A stretch of 64,000 nt of DNA from Mediterraneibacter hominis (GTDB lineage: Bacteria > Bacillota > Clostridia > Lachnospirales > Lachnospiraceae). The stretch's first letter is position 1. Every line of letters begins with the position of its first letter. The DNA lies in contig NZ_JACOPF010000003.1 of assembly GCF_014287475.1 (NCBI RefSeq), positions 186,001 through 250,000 of the forward strand, read 5' to 3'. Below, piece after piece: positions 34,132 through 42,525 of this stretch. The position numbers were made by a program, and so were the translations under genes. The notes beneath the pieces are model-generated. The model was not told the DNA's origin, did no database searches, and saw only the letters and a list, made by a program, of their open reading frames with translations.

Positions 34132-35634
34132 ATGTCGAAACTGACAAATCTGAAAGGAAGAATCAATTATATATCCAGCCATGCCAGACAGGAAAATTTG
34201 TATGCAGTATATGACACCACAGAACGAAAGTTTTGGAGTGAGTTGGCGAAGTGTAACCAAGAAGAATTTGAGAAAAGTGGAACAGGCGGTAAATGTATTG
34301 AAGCAAGAGAACTGATTATTGCACTGCCAGAGAGTTTTGTGGACTATGAGCCGGATATGCTGCTGAAATTATTTGTGGAGCATTTTAAGCGGAATTATGA
34401 GGTAGAGTGTGTTGGGGCATTGCATCACAATAAGCGAAAGACAAATTATCATATCCATCTTATTTTTTCGGAGCGCAGATTGTTGAAAGAACCCATTGAA
34501 AAAGTTGCACCCAGAAATATGTTCTACGATGAGAATGGAAAGCGTTTACGCACTAAGAAAGAGATCATGGATGAAGCAGGACAAGTAAGAAAAGGATGTA
34601 AGATTGTTCCTAAAGGTGCTGTATATGAACGGAGAATCTTCACTACAAAGGATTCAAAGTTTAAGAATGAAACATTTCTGAATGAGGTGAAATGCTCTTT
34701 TACAGAACTGATGAATATCTATGTGAAAGATAAAAAAGAAAAACTGCAGGTGTTTGATAAGAGCAGTCCGTATTTGGCGATGAAAAAAATCGGCAAAAAT
34801 AATCCGAAAGCAGAACAGATAGAATCAGATAATGAGGTGCGGAAAAGATGGAATCAGACAGTGGATAGGGCACTGGTAGGCGGGATTGCGGAAGAAAAAA
34901 TTCAGGGTATTAAGCAAACGGAAATTGTGGATAAGGCAAAAAGTTCTATTCATAAGCAGGGCAGACAGCCACAGCTTTTTATGGCAATCGTCCAGTTAGC
35001 GATTGTTGCTCTACAGATTTTGATTTCGCAAATATTAAAGCAGATTTATCAGGAGCGTGATGATACAAAGAGAACATTGCCACCTATTATTTCAAGTGGG
35101 AAAACCGGAGATATTCAGATGGTAGACGATAAAAAAGTCAGGGAAATGGAACAGCCGTTGCCAGTCCCGCCAGTAAAGCCAACATTAGCTGAACAATATC
35201 CGAACTTAAGTGCTATTTACCGCAAACTGGATAATCAAAATCATGCAATCTATCTAAAAGAACAAAAACTTGCTGAGGTAAAAAAGGAGTTGGAGAATAC
35301 AAAAGGTTTATTCAAGGGAAAGCGGCGTAAGGAATTGCAGCATGACATTAATGAATTAGTTCCTTTGGTTGACACTATGAAACAGCAGTTATCAGGAATT
35401 GTACAGGATTATGGGTATAAGAATGTAAAAGAGTTTCTGGAAAAATATGTGGCGGCTCAGGCAGCATATGGGGAGTATCAGAGTGCAGTTAAGGCATGGA
35501 AAAACAGTATTGAGCGTAGGAAAAACCCTGTCAGTGTATTAGCTAAATTGGAAAGGAACAAACAAAAAATCAAAGAGCGTGATAAAAAATCAAAACGCAC
35601 ACATTCCCGTTCCAGAGATCGGGATGCGAGATAA
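34132..35634 (+). CDS. MobA/MobL-family relaxase, element 2
   Basis: A 500-residue relaxase. The N-terminal third has the MobA/MobL motifs 'IEARELIIALPESF' and 'ALHHNKRKTNYHIHLIFSER' (the His pair near residue 105). A hydrophobic helix lies in the middle ('LFMAIVQLAIVALQILI'), and the C terminus is a basic coiled coil. It belongs to a different relaxase family from the element 1 enzyme. The ATG has no strong site of its own, but a short leader frame starting TTG at 34110 after GGAGGAGGG ends at 34142-34144, across the start, so translation may be coupled. Confidence 0.85.
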   Translation: MSKLTNLKGRINYISSHARQENLYAVYDTTERKFWSELAKCNQEEFEKSGTGGKCIEARELIIALPESFVDYEPDMLLKLFVEHFKRNYEVECVGALHHNKRKTNYHIHLIFSERRLLKEPIEKVAPRNMFYDENGKRLRTKKEIMDEAGQVRKGCKIVPKGAVYERRIFTTKDSKFKNETFLNEVKCSFTELMNIYVKDKKEKLQVFDKSSPYLAMKKIGKNNPKAEQIESDNEVRKRWNQTVDRALVGGIAEEKIQGIKQTEIVDKAKSSIHKQGRQPQLFMAIVQLAIVALQILISQILKQIYQERDDTKRTLPPIISSGKTGDIQMVDDKKVREMEQPLPVPPVKPTLAEQYPNLSAIYRKLDNQNHAIYLKEQKLAEVKKELENTKGLFKGKRRKELQHDINELVPLVDTMKQQLSGIVQDYGYKNVKEFLEKYVAAQAAYGEYQSAVKAWKNSIERRKNPVSVLAKLERNKQKIKERDKKSKRTHSRSRDRDAR

Positions 35635-35644
35635 GGAGAAACGC

Positions 35645-36022
35645 ATGAAAAAACATATCTATGATAAGGAAAATGGATTATCTTATACTTTAACAGGAGA
35701 TTATTATTTGCCAGATTTACTTCCATCACAAGGAGAGACACCAAACTATGGGAAATATGGTTCTCTAAGGCTTAGATATTTGAAAGAGTACAAAAAGGGG
35801 ATGTATCTTTCCCTACTGACACAAGGGAAATTGGTGAAGCATTTGAATACTGTGGACAAGGAATCAAGCGAGAGAATGGAGTATTTGATTCAGTCTATGA
35901 AACAGCAGTATGGGATTACCGAACAGCTAAAGGCGGAGGATCAAATGAAATGGGTGGGCTTAATGAATAATATCAAGAGTGCCGCTGAGGAAATCGTATT
36001 AAAAGAATTAGTGTATATATAA
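35645..36022 (+). CDS. TnpV-like transposon protein
   Basis: A 125-residue protein with the TnpV features 'YTLTGDYYLPDL', 'GKYGSLRLRYLKEYKKGMY', 'LLTQGKLVKHLN' and a C-terminal helical end. TnpV proteins are accessory proteins of Tn4451-like and other Firmicute elements, role unclear. AAGGAGA precedes the ATG at 35645, 10 bp after the relaxase stop, so it is probably the last gene of the mobilization operon. Confidence 0.75.
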   Translation: MKKHIYDKENGLSYTLTGDYYLPDLLPSQGETPNYGKYGSLRLRYLKEYKKGMYLSLLTQGKLVKHLNTVDKESSERMEYLIQSMKQQYGITEQLKAEDQMKWVGLMNNIKSAAEEIVLKELVYI

Positions 36023-36104
36023 ACGGACGGTACGATACTGATTTGGCATAATCCAAAGATGCATACAAAAATGACCCTAGACTGCAGAAATCCTGTAATC
36101 AGGG

Positions 36105-36359
36105 TCATTTTTTATAGGTCAGACCGTCAAATATCGTGTTGTAGTCTGTGTGGAAAATTTCAGCCAATGCAATTAATTCACTTATGCGAATGTTGTATGT
36201 ACCGGATTCTATTTGAGAGTAGGCACTTCTGGAAATAGAGAAGTTGCGAAGCTGTAATTGTGCAATAACCTGTTCTTGCGTTAAGTTTGCACCGTTTCTT
36301 AGTTTTCTAAGATTATTTCCCAGAGAAATATCCTGTGTTTGTTTTAGTTTTTGCGGCAT
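36105..36359 (-). CDS. Xre-family regulator (84 residues)
   Basis: A single HTH domain: 'LRKLRNGANLTQEQVIAQLQ', 'ISRSAYSQIESGTYNI' and 'LIALAEIFHTDYNTIFDG'. It is divergent from the small gene at 36471, and the TTGCAAT/ATTGCAA palindrome lies between them, so autoregulation is likely. It may control the cargo part of the element. Confidence 0.8.
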   Translation of the reverse strand: MPQKLKQTQDISLGNNLRKLRNGANLTQEQVIAQLQLRNFSISRSAYSQIESGTYNIRISELIALAEIFHTDYNTIFDGLTYKK

Positions 36360-36429
36360 AATTGACTACCAGCCTTTCGCTCGACATATCTTATGTTTAT
36401 ATTGATTCTAGTATAAAATGTCTGTATAA

Positions 36430-36449
36430 TTGCAATTAATAGATTGCAA
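36430..36449. promoter_or_regulatory. Palindromic operator between divergent genes
   Basis: TTGCAAT (36430-36436) and ATTGCAA (36443-36449) form a perfect 7-bp inverted repeat overlapping a TATAAT-like box at 36425-36430. Confidence 0.6.
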
Positions 36450-36470
36450 AAGGAGGCGAAATATAAAGCT

Positions 36471-36695
36471 ATGAGAAAAAGAAAATTTAATAAGGTAATG
36501 AATACAATCGGAAAAGGGGAGGGGATCAGTTCAAAAGAAGTAGAAAAGGAAATACAAATTGCAATAGATTCGGGATTTGACAATCCTGATCCAGCGGTTA
36601 GAGCAGAGTGGGAAAAAGTACCTTTTAAGGGGGAACGCCCGACACCGCAGGAAGTGATTGAGTATCTTTGTAAGGAAATGAAGAAGAAACAATAA
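36471..36695 (+). CDS. Small conserved-type protein (Spo0A C-terminal-like)
   Basis: A 74-residue protein with 'SSKEVEKEIQIAIDSGFDNP' and 'GERPTPQEVIEYLCKEM'. Similar short proteins in Lachnospiraceae are often labelled as resembling the Spo0A C-terminal domain; function is unknown. AAGGAGG is about 15 bases before this ATG, further than usual, so the start is uncertain. It is divergent from the Xre gene. Confidence 0.55.
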   Translation: MRKRKFNKVMNTIGKGEGISSKEVEKEIQIAIDSGFDNPDPAVRAEWEKVPFKGERPTPQEVIEYLCKEMKKKQ

Positions 36696-36840
36696 AATAG
36701 TATTAGGCAATACGCTTATTTTTTTTAACTTCATACTACTCAATTATAAAGTAATATACTTCTTATATTAAAAGCTAATAATAGTAGATAATAGCGGGTA
36801 AAATGAAAGCAGCATATATCGGAAGTGAGGTGTAGGTTGC

Positions 36841-37164
36841 TTGTTAGATGAGAAGTATATTGCGAATCGAATAAAAGAACTCTGTGATAAAAGGAAGATA
36901 AGCATGTATGCGCTATCTAAAAAGACGGGCATTAGCCAGTCCTCTTTATCGAACCTAAAGAAAAGGGGAAGCACACCTACTTTTTATACATTGGACAGGA
37001 TTTGTGACGGATTGGGCATTACACTGCCACAATTTTTCTCTGATGATATAGGAAAGCTGGAATTATCTTCAGAACAAAAGAAAGTACTTGAAGTATGGGA
37101 ATCCTTGACGGATAAAGAGAAAGAAGCGGTTGAAATCTATGTGAGGGGTATGAAATTGAAGTAA
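36841..37164 (+). CDS. Xre-family regulator (107 residues)
   Basis: The HTH domain is 'KISMYALSKKTGISQSSLSN' with 'GSTPTFYTLDRICDGLGITL'. A C-terminal stretch, 'LTDKEKEAVEIYVRGMKLK', is typical of small Xre regulators in mobile elements. The start is TTG after GAGGTG. A terminator hairpin overlaps the stop codon. It is the last regulator before the cargo. Confidence 0.8.
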   Translation: MLDEKYIANRIKELCDKRKISMYALSKKTGISQSSLSNLKKRGSTPTFYTLDRICDGLGITLPQFFSDDIGKLELSSEQKKVLEVWESLTDKEKEAVEIYVRGMKLK

Positions 37165-37189
37165 AGCAGTCTGGTTTGGGCTGCTTTTT
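37163..37189 (+). terminator. Terminator of the Xre gene
   Basis: AAAGCAG (37163-37169) pairs with CTGCTTT (37181-37187), followed by more T; it begins at the stop codon. Confidence 0.6.
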
Positions 37190-37213
37190 GCGTATTTGCC
37201 GGAAAGGCAAATG

Positions 37214-37588
37214 ATGAGGAAGATAATATTTTTAGTTATGGTGTTGATGCTTACAGGATGTGCCCCAACAGAAGAAAAGGAAGAGGGACATTCATCTATG
37301 ATTGTTACATCGGATGGTGAGGTTGTATCAGCGTATCGTGATGGAGAAGATGTGACGGATGAGAGGAAAGCGTTGGAAGAGCAGACAGAAGAAGCGATTA
37401 GCCGGTTTTTGAATCGAGACAGGAATGTGCTGGAGTTTAATATGTTCTGTATGCTGGAAGAGGATGGTATGACGGTAGAGGTTATGGTGGATGAGGTGTC
37501 GTATACGTTTACTTGCAGTATGCAGGGGGATATAATTGGTGTGGGGAGAACGGATGGGAATCGGTTTGATTTGAGGGGAGATAACTGA
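37214..37588 (+). CDS. Small predicted lipoprotein
   Basis: A 124-residue secreted protein. The signal peptide 'IIFLVMVLMLTGC' ends in a lipobox (LTGC), so the Cys near residue 15 would carry lipid. The mature part is acidic, with a beta-rich second half. No family is recognised. An ATG three bases earlier is equally readable; GGAAAGG lies just before both. It stands alone between the Xre gene and the SIR2 gene, and a link with the SIR2/HerA genes is not shown. Confidence 0.6.
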   Translation: MRKIIFLVMVLMLTGCAPTEEKEEGHSSMIVTSDGEVVSAYRDGEDVTDERKALEEQTEEAISRFLNRDRNVLEFNMFCMLEEDGMTVEVMVDEVSYTFTCSMQGDIIGVGRTDGNRFDLRGDN

Positions 37589-37779
37589 TAGATAAATGAT
37601 TTAAATACTGGATGGTGCCTAAGTGGGATTGGTATGAGATGAAGCTACTACTTTTGGAGGCAATATGATATAATTTATTAAGTATATGGTAAAAGATGGA
37701 TATATTATAAATATAATAATTTTGTTTAGTTAATTGTCACACACGACATTATTACTACAATGAAAAGAGGTTAAAAGTT

Positions 37780-38919
37780 ATGGAGGATAAGAATATATCT
37801 TTTTATAAAGGTAAAAGAGAGACTAAAGTTGATGAGCAGTTTTTGAAAAATGAAATGGCGCAGTATCTCCAAATGGATAATCTTAATTTTCTGATTGGGG
37901 CAGGTTGCTCTAGCCATATGCCGGATGGTACCGAGTTAGGGATACCCGGAATGGTAAGTTTATATAAAGACTTTTTTACAAAATATCCAGATTTTGAGGT
38001 TATGGGAGAGGCTGTTAAAGATAAATTTGATAATAATTTAGAGAAAATGTTGGAATGTATGGGGGCAATTGCAGTATCAAATACCATTAAAACAATGGAT
38101 ACAGATATTGAAGATAAAATAAAAAAAGTTCAGCAATTTATAAGAAATAAAATAATTGAAGGTATCTCAGGAAAAGAAGTGCAAGATATATATCATGAGT
38201 TTTATATGAAAACTGTTAGTAAGGGCAGAAAAATGCCGATTAGTATTTTTACAACCAACTATGATTTATATAACGAACAGGCATTAGATATGTTGGCTTT
38301 TCCTTATAATAATGGATTTGTAGGCACCTATAGTAGAATATTTAATCCGGCAAGTTATAAATACGCATATGTGGAAGATATGCAATTGTCAAAAGATATA
38401 TGGGAACGAGTACCTAATTTCTATAATTTATATAAATTACACGGCTCAATTACTTGGGTAAAGGAACAGGAACAGATATATGAAGTGGATTATAATCATA
38501 TTAACCAAGATGATACAGTAATGATTTACCCAACACCACTAAAAGATAGGACTACTTTAATGACACCCTATTCAGATTTATTTAGGGCAATGGAAACAGC
38601 ATTACTTAAGAGAAATAGTATTTTGATTACAATGGGTTATAGTTTTTCCGATGATCATATCAATAGACTAATATTAAATTCTCTTGCAATACCAACATTT
38701 AGACTTGTTATTTTTGGAAAAAGTGCAGCTATAGACAAATTGATTAATATGAATGACAGTAGAATAATAGTAATAAATTCTGAAGATAAGATTCATTACT
38801 TTAATAATATTGTTCAAAGGGCAATGCCGGATATACAAGAAGATATAAAAGAGGAAATAGATATTCCTACAGTTGCAAAAATCATAAAAGCATTTGAGGG
38901 TGAAAAAGTTGAACAGTAG
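37780..38919 (+). CDS. SIR2-like NADase component of a SIR2-HerA defence pair
   Basis: A 379-residue SIR2-family protein. The NAD-binding start is 'NLNFLIGAGCSS' (GAGCSS at 40-45). The catalytic Asn lies in 'IFTTNYD' (158-162) and the His in 'KLHGS' (219-223). A C-terminal 'ITMGYSFSDDHINR' is typical of bacterial SIR2 defence proteins. In the known SIR2-HerA system this subunit degrades NAD+ when phage infection is sensed. The HerA gene starts inside its last codons, so they are coupled. The region is very AT-rich compared with the chromosome, which points to transfer. Confidence 0.85.
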   Translation: MEDKNISFYKGKRETKVDEQFLKNEMAQYLQMDNLNFLIGAGCSSHMPDGTELGIPGMVSLYKDFFTKYPDFEVMGEAVKDKFDNNLEKMLECMGAIAVSNTIKTMDTDIEDKIKKVQQFIRNKIIEGISGKEVQDIYHEFYMKTVSKGRKMPISIFTTNYDLYNEQALDMLAFPYNNGFVGTYSRIFNPASYKYAYVEDMQLSKDIWERVPNFYNLYKLHGSITWVKEQEQIYEVDYNHINQDDTVMIYPTPLKDRTTLMTPYSDLFRAMETALLKRNSILITMGYSFSDDHINRLILNSLAIPTFRLVIFGKSAAIDKLINMNDSRIIVINSEDKIHYFNNIVQRAMPDIQEDIKEEIDIPTVAKIIKAFEGEKVEQ

Positions 38920-40762
38920 AACAATAGGAAAAATTATATCTATAGGCATACGGGGCGTTATCGGTGAGGTATATGATAGCTTAGGCAATTATGTTAATAC
39001 AAAAGATGGGGTGCGTTTTGTTGGAGAAGTGGGGTCTTATGTTACAATTTATGAAATCGGTAGAATTATTGTAGCCGAGGTTATTGGAGTAGATGAGAAA
39101 ACGTCCTTAACGAGCAATAATATGGCTAAACCTAATAGTAGTAGACAAATTTATCTAAATTTACTAGGAGAAATTGTAGACGATAAATTTTGTTTTGGTG
39201 TATCCAAAATGCCACTGATTTTTTCGGAAATACATGTTATTTCCGAAAAGGATTTAATGACTATGTTAGAAGTAGGAGATGAGGAGCAATTTATCACAGA
39301 CGGCTCTAAGAATACAAGGGCAATATTGTTACCAATTGGACAGTCCGTAATTTTCCCTGATTATGCGGTCAAGGTAAATATAGACAAATTTTTTGGCTTT
39401 CATTTTGCAGTATTTGGAAATACAGGTTCAGGAAAATCTAATACAATAGCAAAGACGTTACAAAATATTTTCAAAAAGAAAAATTATTCAGCTAAAGGAG
39501 CAAAGTTCGTTATAATTGATTCTAATGGAGAATATAATAAGGCGTTTTCGGGAATAAACGTGGTAAATAATGAAATTAAACAATCACTATTTATTGCAGA
39601 TGAGGAGATAAGTACAAATAAATTAGAAATACCAGTTTGGGCTATGTCAGCAGATGACTGGGCTATATTATTACATGCATCTGAAAAAACACAGATTCCA
39701 GTACTAAAACGTGCAATAGACATTGCAAAGTTATTTTATGATCCGAGCAATCCCAATAATGATGTAAAAAATCATATTCTTGCAAGCACGCTATTAGGAA
39801 TCATTAATAGTTCAGATTCGTCACCCTCAAAAAGTGATAAGTTAAAGGCGATAATTACCAATTTTGGCACATCTGAAATAAACGCTCAGGTTAAATGTGA
39901 AAATAATATTACGTTACGAGAAGCAATACAGATAAACTTTGGTGAAATGAAAAATCAGGATATAGCTATGAAATATTTAAGCGGTTTTGTAAATGCGGAA
40001 TTAATTGGAGATTCTTTTTCTAGCAAGTCTGTTCCATATGATTTATCACAGTTTGTGGAAGCTGTAGATTTTGCAACATTATATGAAGGAAGTATTAGTT
40101 CCCAAAGAATACAGGAGTATACGGCAACATTGTCGACCCGGTTACAAACGATTAAAGATGGTGTTCAAGGAAAAATATTATCCAAAACCAATTTTAAGAC
40201 TGTTGATGAATATATAGAAAATTTATTGGGCACAAATCAAATAGTAGATATTGATATTAGTTCATTAGACGATGCCTCAGCAGAGGTAGTCACGAAAGTA
40301 TTAGCAAAACTAATTTTAGATTATTTAAAACAAAGGAAGAATAAAGCAGATATGCCAATTAATTTTATTATTGAAGAAGCACATCGCTTTGTAAAGAATG
40401 AAAAAAATTACGGTGCTGTTGGATATAACATTTTTGAAAGAATCGCAAAAGAGGGTAGAAAGTTTGGCTTGTTACTTGGTATTTCTTCCCAAAGACCAAG
40501 TGAACTTTCAAAAACGGTAGTTTCACAATGCAGTAATTTTATTATTCATAGGGTACAAAATCCTGATGATTTACAGTATATTTCCAAAATGGTTCCATAT
40601 GTAAACCAAAATATTATTGAACGACTTACATATCTTCAAATGGGAAACGCATTGGTTTTTGGAACAGCAATTAACCTACCTACTTTAACTAAATTTGAAC
40701 AAGCCAACCCTAAGACAGATAGCGATAATGCGAAGATATCTGAAAAATGGTATGTGAACTAA
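38909..40762 (+). CDS. HerA-like hexameric ATPase of the SIR2-HerA pair
   Basis: A 617-residue HerA/FtsK-type ATPase. An N-terminal beta-barrel (HAS-barrel, about 1-130) precedes the motor domain. The Walker A is 'GNTGSGKSN' (170-178), 'KFVIIDSNGEYNKAF' follows, the Walker B is 'FIIEEAHRF' (486-494), and the arginine region is 'SSQRPSELSKTVVSQCSNFI'. The start is TTG at 38909 with GAGGGTG upstream, overlapping the SIR2 gene by 11 bp. HerA forms hexamers that join SIR2 into a large complex in the described system. An earlier in-frame TTG at 38894 precedes the site and is less likely. Confidence 0.87.
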   Translation: MNSRTIGKIISIGIRGVIGEVYDSLGNYVNTKDGVRFVGEVGSYVTIYEIGRIIVAEVIGVDEKTSLTSNNMAKPNSSRQIYLNLLGEIVDDKFCFGVSKMPLIFSEIHVISEKDLMTMLEVGDEEQFITDGSKNTRAILLPIGQSVIFPDYAVKVNIDKFFGFHFAVFGNTGSGKSNTIAKTLQNIFKKKNYSAKGAKFVIIDSNGEYNKAFSGINVVNNEIKQSLFIADEEISTNKLEIPVWAMSADDWAILLHASEKTQIPVLKRAIDIAKLFYDPSNPNNDVKNHILASTLLGIINSSDSSPSKSDKLKAIITNFGTSEINAQVKCENNITLREAIQINFGEMKNQDIAMKYLSGFVNAELIGDSFSSKSVPYDLSQFVEAVDFATLYEGSISSQRIQEYTATLSTRLQTIKDGVQGKILSKTNFKTVDEYIENLLGTNQIVDIDISSLDDASAEVVTKVLAKLILDYLKQRKNKADMPINFIIEEAHRFVKNEKNYGAVGYNIFERIAKEGRKFGLLLGISSQRPSELSKTVVSQCSNFIIHRVQNPDDLQYISKMVPYVNQNIIERLTYLQMGNALVFGTAINLPTLTKFEQANPKTDSDNAKISEKWYVN

Positions 40763-40870
40763 TTGCTTATATTATTTTGGGATTATCAAAGAAAAGATGA
40801 AGTGGTAGACGCTTTTGAATGGAATTAATCATAGGAGATTTATATTTTAATTTAACAAAGGAAAAACCAT

Positions 40871-41452
40871 ATGCACAGAAGAGACTTACATAAGTATAGT
40901 AAAATTGGCATGGTTGCCATATTAATCATATTGATTTTAGATGCCTTTAATATTTCTAGTATATTATCTATACCATTTAACAATCTTAATTTGGATTTGT
41001 GGAATATTTTGGTGGTTATAATTTTATATGTTTTAACATACGAGATAATACAGAAAAGAGATAATTGTAGAAAAAAGAATCAAGAGGAATTTGCAAGGAT
41101 TCTATTGGAGAATACATATCGGGAATGTTACTCATATAAAAATATAATAGCTGATGAGGCTTTCAAGAAAATATGCCCTAAGCGGTTTCCGGGAGATCAA
41201 ACAATGGAGAATAATGCAGCATATCATAATATGAGAAGTGCACCTTTCGACCATGATTCAGTTATTTTTTCTTTAGGGGAAGCAGGTGTTATTTCGGCAT
41301 CTAATATATCAAATTATTTAATGGTAAAAAACAAGTACAGTATATATTTTTCAAATGTTACAATTTTTCCTGATATGGATGAAATAACAAATCCTTTGAA
41401 AAGGGACTTGGAACATGTTTTAGATAAAGCAATTGGTGAACTGAAGAAATAG
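40871..41452 (+). CDS. Small membrane protein behind SIR2-HerA
   Basis: A 193-residue protein. Two transmembrane helices lie near the N terminus ('IGMVAILIILILDAF' and 'LWNILVVIILYVLTYEII'), followed by a soluble domain of about 130 residues with 'ENTYRECYSYKNIIADEAFK' and 'FSLGEAGVISASNISNYLMV'. No family is recognised. AAAGGA precedes the ATG. It is 108 bp after HerA on the same strand and equally AT-rich, so it was probably acquired with the pair. It is not a standard part of SIR2-HerA as far as I know; a sensor or membrane effector role is only a guess. Confidence 0.65.
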   Translation: MHRRDLHKYSKIGMVAILIILILDAFNISSILSIPFNNLNLDLWNILVVIILYVLTYEIIQKRDNCRKKNQEEFARILLENTYRECYSYKNIIADEAFKKICPKRFPGDQTMENNAAYHNMRSAPFDHDSVIFSLGEAGVISASNISNYLMVKNKYSIYFSNVTIFPDMDEITNPLKRDLEHVLDKAIGELKK

Positions 41453-41511
41453 AAAAATATATTAATAGACAAAACCAGAGGTAGCAAATGTTGATGTAGC
41501 CATTAAGTAAG

Positions 41512-41526
41512 GTAAGATTTTAGTAA
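41512..41526 (+). repeat. Candidate integrase arm site, element 2 right
   Basis: GTAAGATTTTAGTAA, an exact direct repeat of 30479-30493, 119 bp before the right core. Confidence 0.65.
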
Positions 41527-41630
41527 TACAAAGTTTCAGAAATATATATACTACATATAAAACCGTTCGATATTGAAATGAAATCACACGGAAAATCAAT
41601 AAAAATACTAAACAACAAGTTGAAAATTAG

Positions 41631-41638
41631 GAGTTTGA
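41631..41638 (+). other. Candidate attR core of element 2
   Basis: GAGTTTGA, continuing as GAGTTTGAATAG exactly as at the element 1/2 junction. Chromosomal DNA is assumed to resume here. Confidence 0.6.
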
Positions 41639-41650
41639 ATAGTAAACAAC

Positions 41651-41690
41651 AAGCCGGAAATCGCAGTAATCTGCGGCGTTTCCGGCTTTT
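41651..41690 (+). terminator. Terminator after attR, perhaps the original guaA terminator
   Basis: AAGCCGGAAA-CGCAG pairs with CTGCG-GTTTCCGGCTTTT around a TAAT loop. If the elements were removed it would lie just behind guaA. From here to 41909 there is no gene; only a GTATTC/GAATAC inverted repeat near 41780 is visible. Confidence 0.8.
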
Positions 41691-41909
41691 AATATACCAT
41701 TTCAAATATTGACGAATCAGTATTTCAGAGGCATACTGTATATTAAATAGTTTCTCTTTCTGGTGTACAGCACATGCAGTATTCAAATTATTATGAATAC
41801 GATACGTTTAGTGAGACGATAAGGAAGGGTAAGAATTTACAATAGAAGCTTATAGAGTATCAATATAGAAATAACCATACAAAAATACAGATAGATAAGG
41901 AGCAGCAAT

Positions 41910-42431
41910 ATGTGTAAGAAAAAACTATACGGACAGTTTGAATTCAGAAATATCCTTCCGGAAGAGGCAGAGCAGGCAGCAGAAATTGAAAAAATATGTT
42001 TTCCTCCGAATGAAGCGTGCTCTAAACCTATTATGAAAGAGAGAATTATACAGGCTCCAGAATTTTTTTTGGTCGCAGCAGACAAAGAAACGGGAAAGCT
42101 TGCAGGCTTTTTAAATGGTCTTGCTACAGACGAAGAGGTTTTCAGGGATGCATTTTTTGAGGATGTTGGATTACATAATCCAACAGGCAGGAACGTTATG
42201 CTGCTTGGATTGGATGTACTTCCGAAATACCGTGGAAAGGGACTGGCGAGAGAGCTGGTGTCTCAATATTTTTTCAGAGAAAGGAATCGAGGAAGAAAAA
42301 GAATTATTTTGACATGCTTAGAGCCCAAAGTTAAAATGTATGAGAAAATGGGTTTTTGCAATTACGGGATAGCCGCGTCTTCCTGGGGTGACGAGCAGTG
42401 GTACGAAATGGGATGTGTACTAAATACATAG
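41910..42431 (+). CDS. GNAT-family N-acetyltransferase
   Basis: A 173-residue acetyltransferase. The acetyl-CoA loop is 'LDVLPKYRGKGLARELVSQY' (R/Q-x-x-G-x-G/A pattern near residue 112). The core strand 'FFLVAADKETGKLAGFLNGL' and the end 'YEKMGFCNYGIAASSWGDEQWYEMGC', read as 'EKMGFCNYGIAASSWGDEQW', are of the arylalkylamine-type GNAT group. The substrate is unknown. GGAGCAG precedes the ATG. It lies between the element end and the methyltransferases, and no functional link is evident. Confidence 0.82.
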   Translation: MCKKKLYGQFEFRNILPEEAEQAAEIEKICFPPNEACSKPIMKERIIQAPEFFLVAADKETGKLAGFLNGLATDEEVFRDAFFEDVGLHNPTGRNVMLLGLDVLPKYRGKGLARELVSQYFFRERNRGRKRIILTCLEPKVKMYEKMGFCNYGIAASSWGDEQWYEMGCVLNT

Positions 42432-42525
42432 AGAAAACGTTGCGGTTGTTATTTTTACATTTCCAAACTATAATAATAGTTATGTAAAAAGGGTAAAATT
42501 ATATTGCAGAAGAGAGGACTTGTAA

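Larger units (their letters stand above)
30406..41638 (+). mobile_element. Integrative mobilizable element 2 in tandem (about 11.2 kb)
   Basis: Bounded by GAGTTTGA at 30406-30413 and 41631-41638, both continuing as GAGTTTGAATAG. The direct repeats GTAAGATTTTAGTAA at 30479-30493 and 41512-41526 are exact and lie 73 bp inside the left core and 119 bp before the right core. Contents: Xre repressor, excisionase, integrase, MobC-like, replication protein, MobA/MobL relaxase, TnpV-like, two further Xre regulators, a lipoprotein, and the SIR2/HerA/membrane-protein cargo. The cargo part is markedly AT-rich. Confidence 0.8.

Noticed and set aside
22775..41638. A tRNA gene as the integration site
   Set aside because: No tRNA-like sequence is visible at either end; the guaA end carries the core instead.
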